64,000 bases of DNA from JAUVKT01 sp942491535 (GTDB lineage: Bacteria; Bacteroidota; Bacteroidia; Bacteroidales; VadinHA17): positions 186,001-250,000 of the forward strand of contig CALOBV010000005.1 in the NCBI GenBank assembly GCA_942491535.1. Reading direction: 5' to 3'. Below, in pieces: positions 43,317 through 52,939 of the stretch. Positions within the stretch are counted from its first letter, which is position 1. Each line of letters opens with the position of its first letter. The notes beneath the pieces were generated by a model. The model made no database searches. It saw only the letters and a list, made by a program, of their open reading frames with translations, and was not told where the DNA came from. The position numbers were made by a program, and so were the translations under genes.

Positions 43317-44442
43317 TATTTATCAGCCTGAGAGAGTTATATATATCTTGTGCTACACGACCGGCAGCACCCTTACCTGAAAGTTCTGCCTTTAACTTAG
43401 CATAGTCTTCTTTCATAACATTACGCTTCCACCCTCCCGGCAGGAGGCTGTTTAATTCGCTCACTATTAATTTACTATTCATCTTTTCCTGGATGAGTTC
43501 TTTAACAACCTCCCTGTCCATAATCAGATTAACCAATGAAATAAAGCGAATATTGGCAAATGCCCTGGCAATTAAATAGGAGATCCAGGAAGCCCTGTAG
43601 CATACTACCTGAGGCACACCGGCGAGAGCTGCTTCGAGTGTTGCAGTTCCCGATGCTACAAGCGCCGCATCACAATGCTTGTATAGGGGATAAGTCTCAT
43701 TATAGACCACCTTTACTCCGGAATCTCCAATTATTTTATCATATATCTCCGGAGATACCGTCGTAACACCGGCTACCACGAACTGATGATCCATGTAAAA
43801 GTCTGACACTTTTACCATCTCAGGTAATATCTTCTTAACCTCCTGGATACGACTACCGGCGAGCAATGCAATCAGTGGCTTATCCTCAAGGTTATATTTA
43901 TTAAAGAATGCCTCTCTTTCTTCAACGGAGTTAATTTCCCTTTCAACTGTATCGACGAGAGGGTTGCCAAAGTACTTTACACTATAGTTGTGTTTTGCAT
44001 AAAATTCTGTCTCGAAGGGAAAGATTACATACATCCGGTTAATATACTTCCTGATCTTCTTAATTCTGGATTCTTTCCATGCCCACAGCTTAGGGGAAAT
44101 ATAGTAATAAACATTTTCAACCTTTCCCTTCAGAAATTCAGCAATCCTGAGGTTAAAGCCCGGGTAATCTATCAGGATAACAACATCTGGTTTAAAGTCA
44201 ATAATCTGTTGTTTACACAAACTAAGGTTCCTTCTTATTTTCTTCAGGTTTATTAGTACTTCCCAGAAACCCATAATAGCAAGATCACGATAATGCATAA
44301 GTACCTTAGCCCCTTCCTTCTCCATCAGGTCTCCTCCCCAGCATACAATATCAGCCTGCATGTCCTGCTGCCTGAGCTCCCTGACAAGATTTGATCCATG
44401 CAGATCACCAGATGCTTCACCTGAAATAATAAAATACTTCAT
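43306..44442 (-). CDS. lpxB: lipid-A-disaccharide synthase
   Basis: Glycosyltransferase condensing UDP-2,3-diacylglucosamine and lipid X in lipid A synthesis at the inner membrane. The 378-residue protein opens MKYFIISGEASGDLHGSNLV, has YYISPKLWAWKESRI near 132-146, FPFETEFY, and GNPLVD with the later LLAGSRIQEV and GTATLEAAL, all family hallmarks. It shows the organism makes lipid A. Gene order surE, small membrane protein, lpxB with gaps of a few bases indicates a single operon. Confidence 0.96.
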   Translation of the reverse strand: MKYFIISGEASGDLHGSNLVRELRQQDMQADIVCWGGDLMEKEGAKVLMHYRDLAIMGFWEVLINLKKIRRNLSLCKQQIIDFKPDVVILIDYPGFNLRIAEFLKGKVENVYYYISPKLWAWKESRIKKIRKYINRMYVIFPFETEFYAKHNYSVKYFGNPLVDTVEREINSVEEREAFFNKYNLEDKPLIALLAGSRIQEVKKILPEMVKVSDFYMDHQFVVAGVTTVSPEIYDKIIGDSGVKVVYNETYPLYKHCDAALVASGTATLEAALAGVPQVVCYRASWISYLIARAFANIRFISLVNLIMDREVVKELIQEKMNSKLIVSELNSLLPGGWKRNVMKEDYAKLKAELSGKGAAGRVAQDIYNSLRLINNVN

Positions 44443-44445
44443 TTA

Positions 44446-44742
44446 TCAGATCATTTTTAACAGGAACACCAAAAGGGCCCATATTATTGTTATACCAAGA
44501 ACACCTTTTGCACTTTGATCTCTGTCAAATCGATAAAAAAGCAGGAAGGTAAATACATTTGGGAAAACGCTTATACTAATAAAATGAGTTATTACATTCC
44601 TTTCCTGGATCCTGCTTAAATAATCTGCAAAGCTGGTATCACCAGTGGTAAAAAAATATACCAGGATAAAAACAATCAAGGGCAGTAAAAACCCGACCAG
44701 AACGCCCGTAGACATCCTGTTAGGAATAGTTATTAGTTTCAT
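44446..44742 (-). CDS. small membrane protein between surE and lpxB
   Basis: About 98 residues from the ATG at 44742, with three hydrophobic segments (MSTGVLVGFLLPLIVFILVYFF, ISVFPNVFTFLLFYRF, GVLGITIIWALLVFLL). It overlaps the end of surE by 23 nt; a start at 44715 would remove the overlap and give 89 residues. It ends three bases before lpxB. I do not recognise a function. Position suggests a role tied to lipid A or simply co-expression. Confidence 0.7.
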   Translation of the reverse strand: MKLITIPNRMSTGVLVGFLLPLIVFILVYFFTTGDTSFADYLSRIQERNVITHFISISVFPNVFTFLLFYRFDRDQSAKGVLGITIIWALLVFLLKMI

Positions 44743-45520
44743 TCTTAAATCTTTTCCTGATTTCATCAATATTATTATGTGCAGTCATGTCAACAGATAC
44801 CGGCACAACAGATACATATCCGTTGGAGATGGCCCATTCGTCTGTATCTTCAGCTTCCGGTTCATGATTTTGAAAAACACCTGTGAGCCAGTAATAAGTC
44901 TTTCCCATAGGGTCCTTCCTTTTTTCAAACTCCTCACGCCAGTTACCCCTTGCCTGCCTGCACACCTTTATTCCTTTAATTTCATCACGATCCAATGCAG
45001 GTATATTGACATTAAGACAAACACCCCTGGGTAGTGATTCTTTAGTAAGTGAGTTCATTACCTCTCTTACAATATTTTTAGCGGGTTCAAAATCAGCCTT
45101 TGAAGAGAAACTATTTAATGAAAAGCCAACAGAGTCAATCCCATAAAGACAACCCTCAATTGCTGCTGCCATAGTTCCGCTGTAAATTACGCTAACCGAA
45201 GCATTCGATCCATGATTAATTCCCGAAACCACCCAGTCGGGCTCCCGTTCAAGTAACCTGTTAATTGCTATCTTAATCCCATCTGTGGGTGTACCGCTAC
45301 ATGCATATACTCTTTTATTCTCAGTCTCATCAAGCAGTTTAACTCTGATGGGCATCTTAACAGTAAGGGCCTGCGACATGCCTGATCTGCTTTCTGTTGT
45401 GGATACTACCACAACCTTACCAAATTCTTCCATTAATTCAGTAAGTGTTTTTAAACCGGCAGCATACAATCCGTCATCATTTGTCAGCAGAATTAGCCTG
45501 TCTCCTTTATCAATCTTCAT
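44720..45520 (-). CDS. surE: 5'/3'-nucleotidase SurE
   Basis: Metal-dependent nucleotidase and exopolyphosphatase of the survival protein E family. The ATG at 45520 gives 266 residues beginning MKIDKGDRLILLTNDDGL, which places the metal ligands D15, D16 near the N-terminus as in the family; a start 35 codons upstream adds an unlikely extension. Other conserved parts are VVVVSTTESRSGMSQALT, CSGTPTDGIKIA, VVSGINHGSNA and YSGTMAAAIEG. It heads the surE-lpxB-spoIID-gld unit. Confidence 0.95.
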   Translation of the reverse strand: MKIDKGDRLILLTNDDGLYAAGLKTLTELMEEFGKVVVVSTTESRSGMSQALTVKMPIRVKLLDETENKRVYACSGTPTDGIKIAINRLLEREPDWVVSGINHGSNASVSVIYSGTMAAAIEGCLYGIDSVGFSLNSFSSKADFEPAKNIVREVMNSLTKESLPRGVCLNVNIPALDRDEIKGIKVCRQARGNWREEFEKRKDPMGKTYYWLTGVFQNHEPEAEDTDEWAISNGYVSVVPVSVDMTAHNNIDEIRKRFKNETNNYS

Positions 45521-45652
45521 AATTATCCGTTTGTCGTTTGTCGTCTGAATATTGTCGTGCGTATTTAGTCTTTCGCGCGATACACAAAGATAGACAAATC
45601 CGCTTTCCCTGAATAAATAAATCAACTTCTAAATATTTTTTTCAAATTTACT

Positions 45653-45660
45653 TACTTTTG
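45653..45660 (+). promoter_or_regulatory. possible pheT -7 element
   Basis: TACTTTTG fits TAnnTTTG and lies 38 nt before the chosen pheT start. The -33 region is poor. Confidence 0.4.
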
Positions 45661-45698
45661 CTGTGTCGCTAAGACATAACGAATCTCTAATTTTTACC

Positions 45699-48143
45699 AT
45701 GAAGATCTCTTATAACTGGATTAAGCAATATCTTGATATCGATAATAACCCTGCTGAGCTATCTGAAATACTTACCAATATTGGCCTCGAAGTTGAAGGC
45801 ATGGAAGACTGGATGTCTGTAGAAGGAGGTCTTGAAGGTATTATTATAGGTGAAGTAGTTGAATGCCATCCTCACCCCAATGCAGACAAGCTAAGTATTA
45901 CAAAGGTCGATATCGGACTTTATGAGCCCTTAAATATTGTTTGTGGCGCTCCTAATGTTGCCAGGGGACAGAAGGTTCCTGTTGCAACGATAGGAACCAG
46001 GTTGAAGTTCAATGATAATGAGCTGATAATCAAAAAATCAAAGATCAGGGGGGAGCTATCTGAAGGTATGATATGTGCTGAAGATGAGCTTGGACTGGGA
46101 ACATCTCATGAAGGTATTATGATCCTGCCTGAGAATTCAGTTATTGGCACTGAAGCTTCTGACTATTTTAAGGTAGAAAGAGACACAGTTTTCGAAATCG
46201 GGTTAACACCAAACAGGATAGACGGAGCATCACATTACGGTGTTGCAAGAGATCTTGCAGCATATTTCAATCTGCAAAAAGAGGCCACTGCTATCAAACC
46301 TGATATAAGCGCATTTAAAGTAGATAATACAGACAATGTAATACCTGTTACTGTAGAAAACACAAGAGATTGTCCTCGATATACCGGATTAACCATAAGC
46401 AATGTATGCGTAAAAGAATCACCTGACTGGCTAAAGAACAGGTTAAAATCAATAGGCCTTGCTCCAATAAATAATATTGTTGATGTTACAAATTACGTTC
46501 TGCATGAAATTGGACAACCTCTTCATGCATTCGATGCAGACAAAATTGAGGGGGGCCGGGTAATTGTAAAAAATCTACCCGATAAGACTAAGTTTATAAG
46601 CCTTGATGAGATTGAAAGGGAACTATCCGACAAAGACCTTATGATATGTGATGCCAGCAGAGGAATGTGTATAGGAGGAGTTTTTGGAGGAATGGGATCG
46701 GGTGTGAATTTTGAAACAAAGAATATTTTCCTTGAGAGTGCATATTTTAATCCTGTTTCAATAAGAAAATCTGCAAGAAGACATGATTTAAATACCGATG
46801 CTTCGTTCAGATTTGAACGAGGATGCGATTATGCAAATACGCCCTGGGCATTAAAGAGAGCTGCCCTATTAATTAAAGAACTGGCAGGTGGATCAATCTC
46901 TTCGAAGGTAGTCGATATATATCCAAAAAATATTGAAAACAAAAGCATATCCATTACTTATGCAAACATAATCAGACTGATAGGCAACGATATAGATAAG
47001 AAACTTATAAAAAAAATCCTCGAATCGCTTGATTTTAAGATATCGTCTGAATCAGCCGAAGGGATGATTATTGAGGTCCCGTCTTACAGGGTTGATGTTA
47101 CAAGGGAGGCAGATGTAATAGAAGAAATTCTAAGAATATATGGATATAATAATATTGTAATCGGCAATAAGGTAAATTCAACGCTCACCTATATAGAGAA
47201 GCCTGATAATGAGAAAATTGTGAACAGCATTTCAGATATGTTATCCGGATTTGGCTTTATGGAGATTATGTCTAACTCACTTACCCCGGCAAGCCTCTAC
47301 GAGAATAATCCTGATTTTGACAGCAGTAAACTTGTTATGCTTGCGAATCCACTGAGCTCCGACCTGAATGCAATGAGACAGACACTTCTTTATGGTGGAC
47401 TGAGCGCAATAGAAAGAAATATCAACAGGCAAAACAGTAACCTTAGATTTTACGAATTTGGAAACTGCTATTTCAGGAAATCTCCTGATGCGACCAAAGT
47501 TGATGATTATGAAGAAAGATACTATCTGGATTTGTTCATCACAGGCAACCAGGCTAAAGAGTCATGGAACACAAAGTCATCTCCTGCAGACTTCTTCCTG
47601 ATGAAATCAACCGTTGACATGATTCTGGAGAAAGCAGGGGCTTCGAGAAATAGTATTATGGAGACGAATGCAGAAAAGGCATACTTCAGCGAAGGACTTA
47701 AATACAAGTTAAATGGTAAAACTGTCGCACTACTTGGTAAAATAAGCAGGAAAAATGCTGCAGCTTTTGATATTAAACAGGATGTCTTCTATGCATCTGT
47801 CGAATGGAGCAGGATATTGGAGATAATAAAAAATCTTAAACCGGGCTTCAGGGAACTTCCAAAATTCCCGGCTGTAAGGCGAGATCTTGCCCTGCTTGTA
47901 AATTCGGATATTAAATTTGCAGACTTAAGGGATCTGGCTTTCAAAACCGAAAGAAACATCTTAACGGAAGTAGGACTCTTTGATGTATATGAAGATGATT
48001 CTCTTGGAAAGAATAAGAAATCTTATGCATTGAGTTTCATATTGAGGGATGATAAAAGGACACTGACCGAAAAAATGATAGACAAGGTAATGAAGAACCT
48101 TATCAGGGTATATACAAGTGAAATGAATGCAACAATCCGATAA
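45699..48143 (+). CDS. pheT: phenylalanine--tRNA ligase beta subunit
   Basis: Beta chain of the alpha2beta2 phenylalanyl-tRNA synthetase. The ATG at 45699 gives 814 residues with the canonical MKISYNWIKQYLDI; an upstream GTG would add twelve. Domain order: B1 with an EMAP/tRNA-binding fold (IIIGEVVECHPHPNADKLSITKVDIG), B3/B4 editing domain, B5 with RVDVTREADVIEEILRIYGY, catalytic-like core, and the C-terminal anticodon-binding FDX-ACB domain. pheS is not adjacent. It overlaps the macro-domain gene by 17 nt. Confidence 0.97.
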   Translation: MKISYNWIKQYLDIDNNPAELSEILTNIGLEVEGMEDWMSVEGGLEGIIIGEVVECHPHPNADKLSITKVDIGLYEPLNIVCGAPNVARGQKVPVATIGTRLKFNDNELIIKKSKIRGELSEGMICAEDELGLGTSHEGIMILPENSVIGTEASDYFKVERDTVFEIGLTPNRIDGASHYGVARDLAAYFNLQKEATAIKPDISAFKVDNTDNVIPVTVENTRDCPRYTGLTISNVCVKESPDWLKNRLKSIGLAPINNIVDVTNYVLHEIGQPLHAFDADKIEGGRVIVKNLPDKTKFISLDEIERELSDKDLMICDASRGMCIGGVFGGMGSGVNFETKNIFLESAYFNPVSIRKSARRHDLNTDASFRFERGCDYANTPWALKRAALLIKELAGGSISSKVVDIYPKNIENKSISITYANIIRLIGNDIDKKLIKKILESLDFKISSESAEGMIIEVPSYRVDVTREADVIEEILRIYGYNNIVIGNKVNSTLTYIEKPDNEKIVNSISDMLSGFGFMEIMSNSLTPASLYENNPDFDSSKLVMLANPLSSDLNAMRQTLLYGGLSAIERNINRQNSNLRFYEFGNCYFRKSPDATKVDDYEERYYLDLFITGNQAKESWNTKSSPADFFLMKSTVDMILEKAGASRNSIMETNAEKAYFSEGLKYKLNGKTVALLGKISRKNAAAFDIKQDVFYASVEWSRILEIIKNLKPGFRELPKFPAVRRDLALLVNSDIKFADLRDLAFKTERNILTEVGLFDVYEDDSLGKNKKSYALSFILRDDKRTLTEKMIDKVMKNLIRVYTSEMNATIR

Positions 48144-48648
48144 ACCAGGCGAACGCATAAGGCTTGTCAGGGGTGATATAACCAAAATCGCATGCGACGC
48201 AATAGTAAATGCAGCAAATAGCTCCCTGCTGGGAGGCGGCGGTGTCGACGGCGCAATACACCGTGTCGCAGGGCCTGGCTTACTTCAGGAATGCAAGACA
48301 CTTAAAGGTTGCCCCACTGGTGAAGCAAAGATCACATCGGGATATAACCTACCATCTAAATACGTGATACATACAGTCGGACCAATATGGAAGGGTGGAC
48401 ATAAAAATGAGCATAAGTTACTTGCAGATAGTTACAGAAATTCACTCTCTCTGGCCAGAGATAATAAAGTGACGTCTCTAGCATTTTCGGCTATATCAAC
48501 AGGAGTATATCATTTTCCACCTGAGCAGGCTGCTAATATCGCAATTAAAGAGGTAAGGAGATTTATCGACAAAAACATCGAACCTCATGAAGTTATTTTT
48601 GTTCTGTTTACTGATGAGTTATATAATCTTTACCTAAATCTACTGTGA
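48127..48648 (+). CDS. macro-domain protein (ADP-ribose/O-acetyl-ADP-ribose hydrolase type)
   Basis: A 173-residue protein of one macro domain of the MacroD/YmdB class. Ligand-binding parts are GDITKIACDAIVNAANSSLLGGGGVDGAIH (catalytic Asn/Asp in NAAN and GVDGAIH), CPTGEAKIT, and the phosphate loop AISTGVYHFP. Expected to hydrolyse O-acetyl-ADP-ribose or mono-ADP-ribose from proteins or nucleic acids. Its start lies inside the end of pheT and it ends one base before the next gene, so it is part of the pheT transcript. Confidence 0.93.
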   Translation: MQQSDKPGERIRLVRGDITKIACDAIVNAANSSLLGGGGVDGAIHRVAGPGLLQECKTLKGCPTGEAKITSGYNLPSKYVIHTVGPIWKGGHKNEHKLLADSYRNSLSLARDNKVTSLAFSAISTGVYHFPPEQAANIAIKEVRRFIDKNIEPHEVIFVLFTDELYNLYLNLL

Positions 48649-48649
48649 G

Positions 48650-49522
48650 ATGAATAAATCTTCAGGCAGGATAAGAAGCTTTTTCTCACTGGTTAAGTTC
48701 AGTCATACAATATTTGCCATGCCATTTGCATTATTTGGTTTTGCTCTTGGTATTTTCGATAATAATAAGGAATTCGACCTTAGAGTCTTGCTGTTAATAA
48801 TTCTCTGCATGGTTCTGGCGAGAAATGCAGCAATGGCATTTAACAGGTATGCCGATAAAAATATCGACAAGCTGAATCCCAGGACTGCAGGCAGAGAAAT
48901 TCCTGCAGGAGTGATCTCGGCCAGAGCGGCACTTATTTTTGTAATAATAAATTCTATTCTCTTTATAGTTACCTCAGGATTTATTAACAGGCTTACCCTC
49001 TTCCTCTCCCCTGTTGCGCTGATTGTCATTCTTGGCTATAGCCTCACAAAAAGATTCACTGCATACAGCCATATTTTCCTCGGACTTGCCCTGGCTCTGG
49101 CTCCTGTTGGTTCATATATTTCTGTTACGGGCAGGTTTGAAATGGTGCCCATCCTTGTTGGCATATTGGTACTCACATGGGTTGGTGGTTTTGATATCAT
49201 ATATTCGCAACAGGATGCAGAATTTGATTCTGGCAATAAGCTCCATTCAATACCATCTCGATTCGGAAATAAATGGGCTTCAGCCATTTCATCATTTCTT
49301 CATTTTCTGAGTGCCTTAACAGCAATCATAATAGGTCTCCTATTAGATGCAGGTATAGTCTATTACTCAGGCGTGGTAATCTTTGGAAGCCTCCTCGCTA
49401 TTGAGCACATTGTTGCCCGGCCGGGCGATAATCGTAGTATTAATATGGCATTTGCCACTATTAACAGTTACGCAGGAATAGCATTTGTAGCATTTGCAAT
49501 TGCAGATATGTTTATCGTTTAG
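48650..49522 (+). CDS. mqnP: UbiA-family prenyltransferase, probably MqnP
   Basis: A 290-residue integral membrane prenyltransferase with about eight to nine helices. Two prenyl-diphosphate/Mg motifs are readable: NRYADKNID (N65-D73) and DIIYSQQDAEFD (D182, Y185, D189, D193). The DxxYxxxDxxxD form is typical of 4-hydroxybenzoate-type UbiA and of MqnP. Because the window has mqnA and no ubiquinone genes, prenylation in the futalosine menaquinone pathway is the best reading; this is inference. It starts one base after the macro gene. Confidence 0.84.
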   Translation: MNKSSGRIRSFFSLVKFSHTIFAMPFALFGFALGIFDNNKEFDLRVLLLIILCMVLARNAAMAFNRYADKNIDKLNPRTAGREIPAGVISARAALIFVIINSILFIVTSGFINRLTLFLSPVALIVILGYSLTKRFTAYSHIFLGLALALAPVGSYISVTGRFEMVPILVGILVLTWVGGFDIIYSQQDAEFDSGNKLHSIPSRFGNKWASAISSFLHFLSALTAIIIGLLLDAGIVYYSGVVIFGSLLAIEHIVARPGDNRSINMAFATINSYAGIAFVAFAIADMFIV

Positions 49523-49668
49523 CAGGGGAGCAAAGAGGTAAGAGCAAAGAGGTAAGAGCTAAGGGGTAAGGGTGCAGAGCATGTCAAAAAAACATGCTTT
49601 TAAATTGCTTCCGGAGATCAAAAACAATTTATTACTATATTAGTCCGCCCATTTTAGGGGTCTTATAT

Positions 49669-50790
49669 ATGAAAGACATTGTTATTCAACAAGTTAAATC
49701 CAGAAAGGATTTAAAGACATTTATTTATCTCCCAGAGAAGATACACAAAACCAATCCAAACTGGATGCCTCCATTATTCAGTGATGAATGGGTTTTACTT
49801 GATCCAAAAAAGAACAAATCATTTTCCTACTGTGATTATATACAGCTACTTGCTTTCAGGGGATCTGAACCAGTAGGAAGGATAATGGGCCTGATTAACA
49901 GGAAATACAACCAGATGAAGGATGAACTTACCGGCCGATTCTGTTTCCTGGAGTGTTATAACGATGAAGAAGTGTCTCACACCCTTATTAAAGCTATTGA
50001 GGAATGGGCACACAAGCTGGGAATGACCAGAATAATTGGCCCATATGCTTTTTCCGACAAGGATCCTCAGGGTTGTCAGATTAGCGGTTTTGATACACTG
50101 TCTGTAATTGCAGCTCCAAACAACGGGTCTTACCTGCCTGGCCTGATAGAGAAGGAGGGCTATTCCACAGAGATTGACCTGGTGGAATATGTGGCACAAA
50201 TACCTGATAAGCTTCCGGAGTTCTTCTTGAGGATTATTGAAAGGGCATCCAGCATGGAGAATATTGAAATAATTGAGTTCAAAACCAAGAAGGAGATAAA
50301 GCCATATATACTTGATATATTGGAGGTTATGAACGATACATTTTCGTCGATCTATGGTTTTGTTCCCCTGACCGACAGGGAGAAAAAGGATTTTGCAAGA
50401 AGGTACTTAGCTATACTCGATCCTGCCTTTATAAAAGCAGCCCGGATAGGGAATGAGCTGGTTGGCTTTGTAATTGCTATGCCAAATATTAGCAGAGGAA
50501 TATTAAAGGCAAGGGGGAGGCTCTTTCCGCTTGGATTTATACATATACTCAGATCTATTAACAAAAGTACCGACCTCCTGATGCTGCTGGGAGGAGTTAA
50601 GGAAAAGTACAGGGGAAGGGGCATAGATGCAGTAATGGGAGCAAAGATCCTGGAATCAGCAGCAAAAAGCAGGATGCTTACACTGGATAGCCACCTGGTT
50701 CTGGCGAGCAATAGGAGAATGAGAGCTGAATATGAACGTCTCGGTGCAGAAATAAGCAAGACCTTCCGTATTTATCAGAAGCAGCTTTAG
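49669..50790 (+). CDS. GNAT-superfamily acetyltransferase-like protein
   Basis: A 373-residue protein from the ATG at 49669; an upstream ATG at 49594 would add 25 residues that overlap repeat-like DNA. Two GNAT-like halves are suggested. The C-terminal part has MLLGGVKEKYRGRGIDAVMGAKILESA, with a loop like the acetyl-CoA motif, and an N-terminal part has IGPYAFSDKDPQGCQISGF. I recall similar proteins as conserved unknowns in Bacteroidota. Monocistronic; its stop overlaps the convergent DUF3078 gene by four bases. Substrate unknown. Confidence 0.78.
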   Translation: MKDIVIQQVKSRKDLKTFIYLPEKIHKTNPNWMPPLFSDEWVLLDPKKNKSFSYCDYIQLLAFRGSEPVGRIMGLINRKYNQMKDELTGRFCFLECYNDEEVSHTLIKAIEEWAHKLGMTRIIGPYAFSDKDPQGCQISGFDTLSVIAAPNNGSYLPGLIEKEGYSTEIDLVEYVAQIPDKLPEFFLRIIERASSMENIEIIEFKTKKEIKPYILDILEVMNDTFSSIYGFVPLTDREKKDFARRYLAILDPAFIKAARIGNELVGFVIAMPNISRGILKARGRLFPLGFIHILRSINKSTDLLMLLGGVKEKYRGRGIDAVMGAKILESAAKSRMLTLDSHLVLASNRRMRAEYERLGAEISKTFRIYQKQL

Positions 50791-52718
50791 AACCTGAAGA
50801 TAATAGATATACCAAATACTTCCTTAAACTGAACCTTTGGAACTTTTTTCTGTGTTCCATCAGATCCAAGAACAGGGTCACCATTATCATCTGTTACCAA
50901 TGGAATAAGAGTATCATCGTCATATATTAAATGAGTATTTAACCTTACATCTGTATACCAGTTTAGCTTGGCTGTAGCTATCATTTCCCATTCTATATCT
51001 ATATTCAGAGGATTATGAATATAATTTGTAAACAGCCTTATATCATTCGACAAATTGACGATGTCCCATAGTTCTGTTTTATGCTCAATCTGAACACTCA
51101 TACCCGGTTCGTGTTTTGATCGCTGATCAGCACTTAGTCCATGCTTGGTTTGATCAATATGTATTGTGTCGGGAACAAATGTTGCCTTATACGAAAGCGG
51201 GGCAAAGTTAATCGAAGTTTTTTTATTGGGCTTGTAATCCAGTCCCAGTCCAATGGTTATTGTCGCGGGGTTAAAGAACTTTGATATTACTACCGAGTCG
51301 TTAGGATAATTATAACCCTTGGCCAGCTGCGATTTAAACAATAACATAGCACTGAAGTCAAACTTGCCGAATGCCTTATTACTAAACTTGGAAGTAATAT
51401 CAAACAAATCTATATTCTTCCTGACATCATACTTCTTCTCACCATAACCTTCCGACATAATAAGACCATATTTAATTCTCCCGGTGGTATTCCAATTTAT
51501 CTTCTTTGCCTTGTTTGTATAATTGGCACTTCCGGTGAGATCAAGTAAAGTTGAAATATTGCTCTCTCCCCCTTTTGTCCAGTTCTTGATAATAGCCTGG
51601 TTAAAAACAAATGATGCTTCAGAAAAGAATTTCCAGTATTGAGGAATTATTTCAATTCTCTTTGGATCTGCAAGTTTGGTATTATCAACCTTCTCTACTC
51701 CTACTCTTGCATTTGCTATCCTTGTCTCCACATTTGGTCTCCTGAAGTGAATGCCTTTTTCTACAATCACACTTATGGAATCGCGAGATGAACTTCCGAG
51801 CCATATTGAAAGTTCCTCTCCCCACTCATTCATAAGCCAGAGCCTTGTCATCTGGTTTGGATGATCGCTGAGCCATATTGATTCGGAGCTCTTAGAACCT
51901 GTAACAACAATTTTTGAAGAATCTTTAGCATGGGTATAAGACCTTAATACCTCAATTGCAGCCTGGATCGAATCTCCTGTCATAGGATTATTGTAGTAAC
52001 TAAAGGGGAAAAGCTGGTTGGAACTTATTACCTCACTAAGGGTGTCAGAAATAACAATAATGATACTATCCTTTCCCATGGTTTTGCTATGCACCCTTTT
52101 TGAACCAGAGCGAAGATCCAGGGAGTCGAATCTGGCCGACACCAAAGTTGTATCTTCTGGAACAGAGACAGAAACGTCCCTGAGAGGAATAATAATATGC
52201 AGGGTATCCCACAGGAAAAAGTCGCTTGTAGGTATTTTGATATTATCCCATTCAAAGGCATTAACATACCACTCTGAAACATAAAACTGATCGTTAGTTG
52301 CTTCAAAAAGATACCTTCCCATGGCTTTTCTTAAAGGATCGTCAGGATTATTCCAGACAGAAACATCATTATACCATTTCCTAATATATTTTATCGCCTC
52401 GCCCTCTGAGAAATCTATTTTATTTATGCTCATTTTAATCAATGAATCCAGTTTCTGAGGATCAATTATATCTTTGATCAAAAGATCTTCACCCGATTCA
52501 ATTGTAAATACTCCATCATCTGAAAGCAGGGGATCAATAGTCAAGGGTATTTCAACACTATTATCAATTAAACTATCGCCTGCTACAGACAGACTATCTG
52601 TCTTTACAATCAAAGTATCTACTTGTACCACTTCCTGTGAACTGACAGGATATGTACTGAAAATAACAATCGAAACAAGCAGTATTGAAAACGTTTTTGG
52701 GAAAATGTATCTCCTCAT
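50787..52718 (-). CDS. DUF3078-domain outer-membrane protein
   Basis: A 643-residue secreted protein with signal peptide (MRRYIFPKTFSILLVSIVIFS, cleaved near SSQ at 28). The first ~330 residues are a long extracytoplasmic region of unknown fold. The C-terminal part (about 360-643) is DUF3078: FVFNQAIIKNWTKGGESN leads into alternating amphipathic beta strands and the chain ends in IIFRF, with C-terminal Phe typical of beta-barrel assembly signals. It is probably an outer-membrane barrel. Role unknown. Confidence 0.85.
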   Translation of the reverse strand: MRRYIFPKTFSILLVSIVIFSTYPVSSQEVVQVDTLIVKTDSLSVAGDSLIDNSVEIPLTIDPLLSDDGVFTIESGEDLLIKDIIDPQKLDSLIKMSINKIDFSEGEAIKYIRKWYNDVSVWNNPDDPLRKAMGRYLFEATNDQFYVSEWYVNAFEWDNIKIPTSDFFLWDTLHIIIPLRDVSVSVPEDTTLVSARFDSLDLRSGSKRVHSKTMGKDSIIIVISDTLSEVISSNQLFPFSYYNNPMTGDSIQAAIEVLRSYTHAKDSSKIVVTGSKSSESIWLSDHPNQMTRLWLMNEWGEELSIWLGSSSRDSISVIVEKGIHFRRPNVETRIANARVGVEKVDNTKLADPKRIEIIPQYWKFFSEASFVFNQAIIKNWTKGGESNISTLLDLTGSANYTNKAKKINWNTTGRIKYGLIMSEGYGEKKYDVRKNIDLFDITSKFSNKAFGKFDFSAMLLFKSQLAKGYNYPNDSVVISKFFNPATITIGLGLDYKPNKKTSINFAPLSYKATFVPDTIHIDQTKHGLSADQRSKHEPGMSVQIEHKTELWDIVNLSNDIRLFTNYIHNPLNIDIEWEMIATAKLNWYTDVRLNTHLIYDDDTLIPLVTDDNGDPVLGSDGTQKKVPKVQFKEVFGISIIFRF

Positions 52719-52939
52719 CCTAACTTTTGGTCGGTTTAAATTGAATATTCAATAAATGTGGATAATTTTGCAATAGTAATGCCAAAATTAATGCATTTAT
52801 TCAATATAACGGAATTTAGGAATAAAGAAGTATACCGTAACCTCAAAAAGAGGGATGCCTTCCTTTATTAGCCCCCACCTATGGCTTTGCGCCTATTAAT
52901 CGTGTAACATTATTTTCCTAACATTTTATACTGAAAACC

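Noticed and set aside
45521..45625. Upstream start adding 35 residues to SurE
   Set aside because: The extension has no family counterpart and overlaps word-repeat DNA (TTTGTCG); the internal ATG places the catalytic aspartates correctly.
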